Source: Syntrophobacter sp963666995
GTDB taxonomy: Bacteria > Desulfobacterota > Syntrophobacteria > Syntrophobacterales > Syntrophobacteraceae
Assembly (NCBI GenBank): GCA_963666995.1
Contig: OY762941.1
Span: 434,001-498,000, forward strand
Length of the DNA stretch: 64,000 bases
Direction of reading: 5' to 3'
Part shown: in pieces, positions 63,533 through 64,000 of the stretch
Numbering within the stretch: the first letter of the stretch is position 1
Layout: each line of letters begins with the position of its first letter
The notes under the pieces: generated by a model
Databases searched by the model: none
What the model was told of the DNA's origin: nothing
Seen by the model: the letters and a program-made list of their open reading frames with translations, nothing else
Program-made: the position numbers and the translations under genes

Positions 63533-64000
63533 CTAAGGCTCACAGACCCCGCATCGGCGGCACTCTTCCTGCGGGCGGCACGGAGGCGAGGTTTCGGCTC
63601 TCAGCCCCAGTTGATATTCTTTCCAAAGATAGCTTCGCCGCACTCCCTGGTCGATTACTTCCCAGGGGAACAACTCGTCGGGTCCTCTTTCCCGCATCAC
63701 CCAGAAATCCGGATTGACCGGGAATTCCTGGAATGCCCTGCTCCACGGAATTCCTCCGAGCGCCACTTTCTCCAGCAGATCCCCCACCCGTCTGTCTCCC
63801 CTCGAGAGCAGCCCCTGGACGTACGCCCATTTGGGCAAATCAAAATGCACCCGCACATTCGGGACTTTCCTCAGGGCATTTTGAATCCAGCGGGCACGGC
63901 TTCTCAGTTCATTGTTCCCCGCGAAGCCAACCCACTGAAAAGGAGTGAACGGCTTCGGGACGAAGGAATGGATGCTCAGCGTGATCGTGCCGAGCTGTTT
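63533..64000 (-). CDS. Radical SAM protein (B12-binding type), C-terminal fragment at window edge
   Basis: The frame is open to the end of the window, so the gene begins beyond it. The visible 155 residues start near KQLGTITLSIHSFVPKPFTP, a segment typical of the C-terminal half of B12-binding radical SAM proteins. They continue with RSRARWIQNALRKVPNVRVH and LLEKVALGGIPWSRAF. The last residues carry an unusual cysteine cluster (CRPQEECRRCGVCEP) that could bind another cluster or metal. The radical SAM CxxxCxxC site is outside the window, so the reaction cannot be named. Confidence 0.75.
   Translation of the reverse strand, partial: KQLGTITLSIHSFVPKPFTPFQWVGFAGNNELRSRARWIQNALRKVPNVRVHFDLPKWAYVQGLLSRGDRRVGDLLEKVALGGIPWSRAFQEFPVNPDFWVMRERGPDELFPWEVIDQGVRRSYLWKEYQLGLRAETSPPCRPQEECRRCGVCEP

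Overview
The window is GC-rich bacterial chromosome. The gene content suits an anaerobic Desulfobacterota bacterium, probably close to the syntrophic or sulfate-reducing Syntrophobacter group. The pointers are an AprA-like flavoprotein, selA, gatCA beside a separate glnS, an mfd-surA-rodZ-like-recO block, and many small dispersed palindromic repeats. This placement is an inference from content; no rRNA is present to confirm it.

Layout. 1-2.3 kb: ribB on the minus strand behind an FMN riboswitch, then a PIG-L/LmbE deacetylase. 2.5-11.9 kb: one long plus-strand operon with a GntR/UTRA regulator, a HAD hydrolase, a ComA-like phosphosulfolactate synthase, a complete tripartite tricarboxylate transporter (TctC, TctB, TctA), an AprA-like flavoprotein and a GltD-like FAD/Fe-S protein. 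It looks like a C3-sulfonate or carboxylate uptake and redox unit. 12-14.6 kb: repeats, terC, and an orphan PD-(D/E)XK nuclease. 14.6-19 kb: divergent MFS pump and TetR regulator, then alkylation repair (an Ada-AlkA fusion and ogt). 19-25.2 kb: two secreted proteins that share a duplicated promoter and signal-peptide cassette, a multi-PAS histidine kinase, and glnS. 25.5-31.8 kb: two L,D-transpeptidases, thiM-thiE behind a coiled-coil membrane protein, and ilvB controlled by an Ile/Val leader-peptide attenuator.

32-47.2 kb is the main accessory region. It is a type III (Cmr-like) CRISPR-Cas locus in this order: cas6, an AT-rich membrane-protein gene of unknown function, cmr1, a Cmr6-like RAMP, a Cas10 with an intact HD motif but no GGDD cyclase motif, cmr4, cmr5, a Cas5/Cmr3-like RAMP, a two-TM protein with a degenerate PLD-like domain, a stand-alone reverse transcriptase, cas1, cas2, and an array of 21 full 37-bp repeats plus a truncated final one. 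An IS256-family transposase remnant lies just upstream. The genes overlap or nearly touch, which suggests one transcript. The RT beside cas1-cas2 suggests that spacers may be taken from RNA. The two membrane proteins are the best candidates for undescribed effectors, because a Cas10 without GGDD should not make cyclic oligoadenylate.

47.6-64 kb is mostly conserved: exported beta-carbonic anhydrase, an HExxH protein, gatC-gatA, glgC, a TlpA/CcdA pair, recO, a RodZ-like protein, a SurA-type isomerase, mfd, selA, a DnaJ/CbpA protein and the end of a B12-type radical SAM protein. I recognised no tRNA or rRNA gene.
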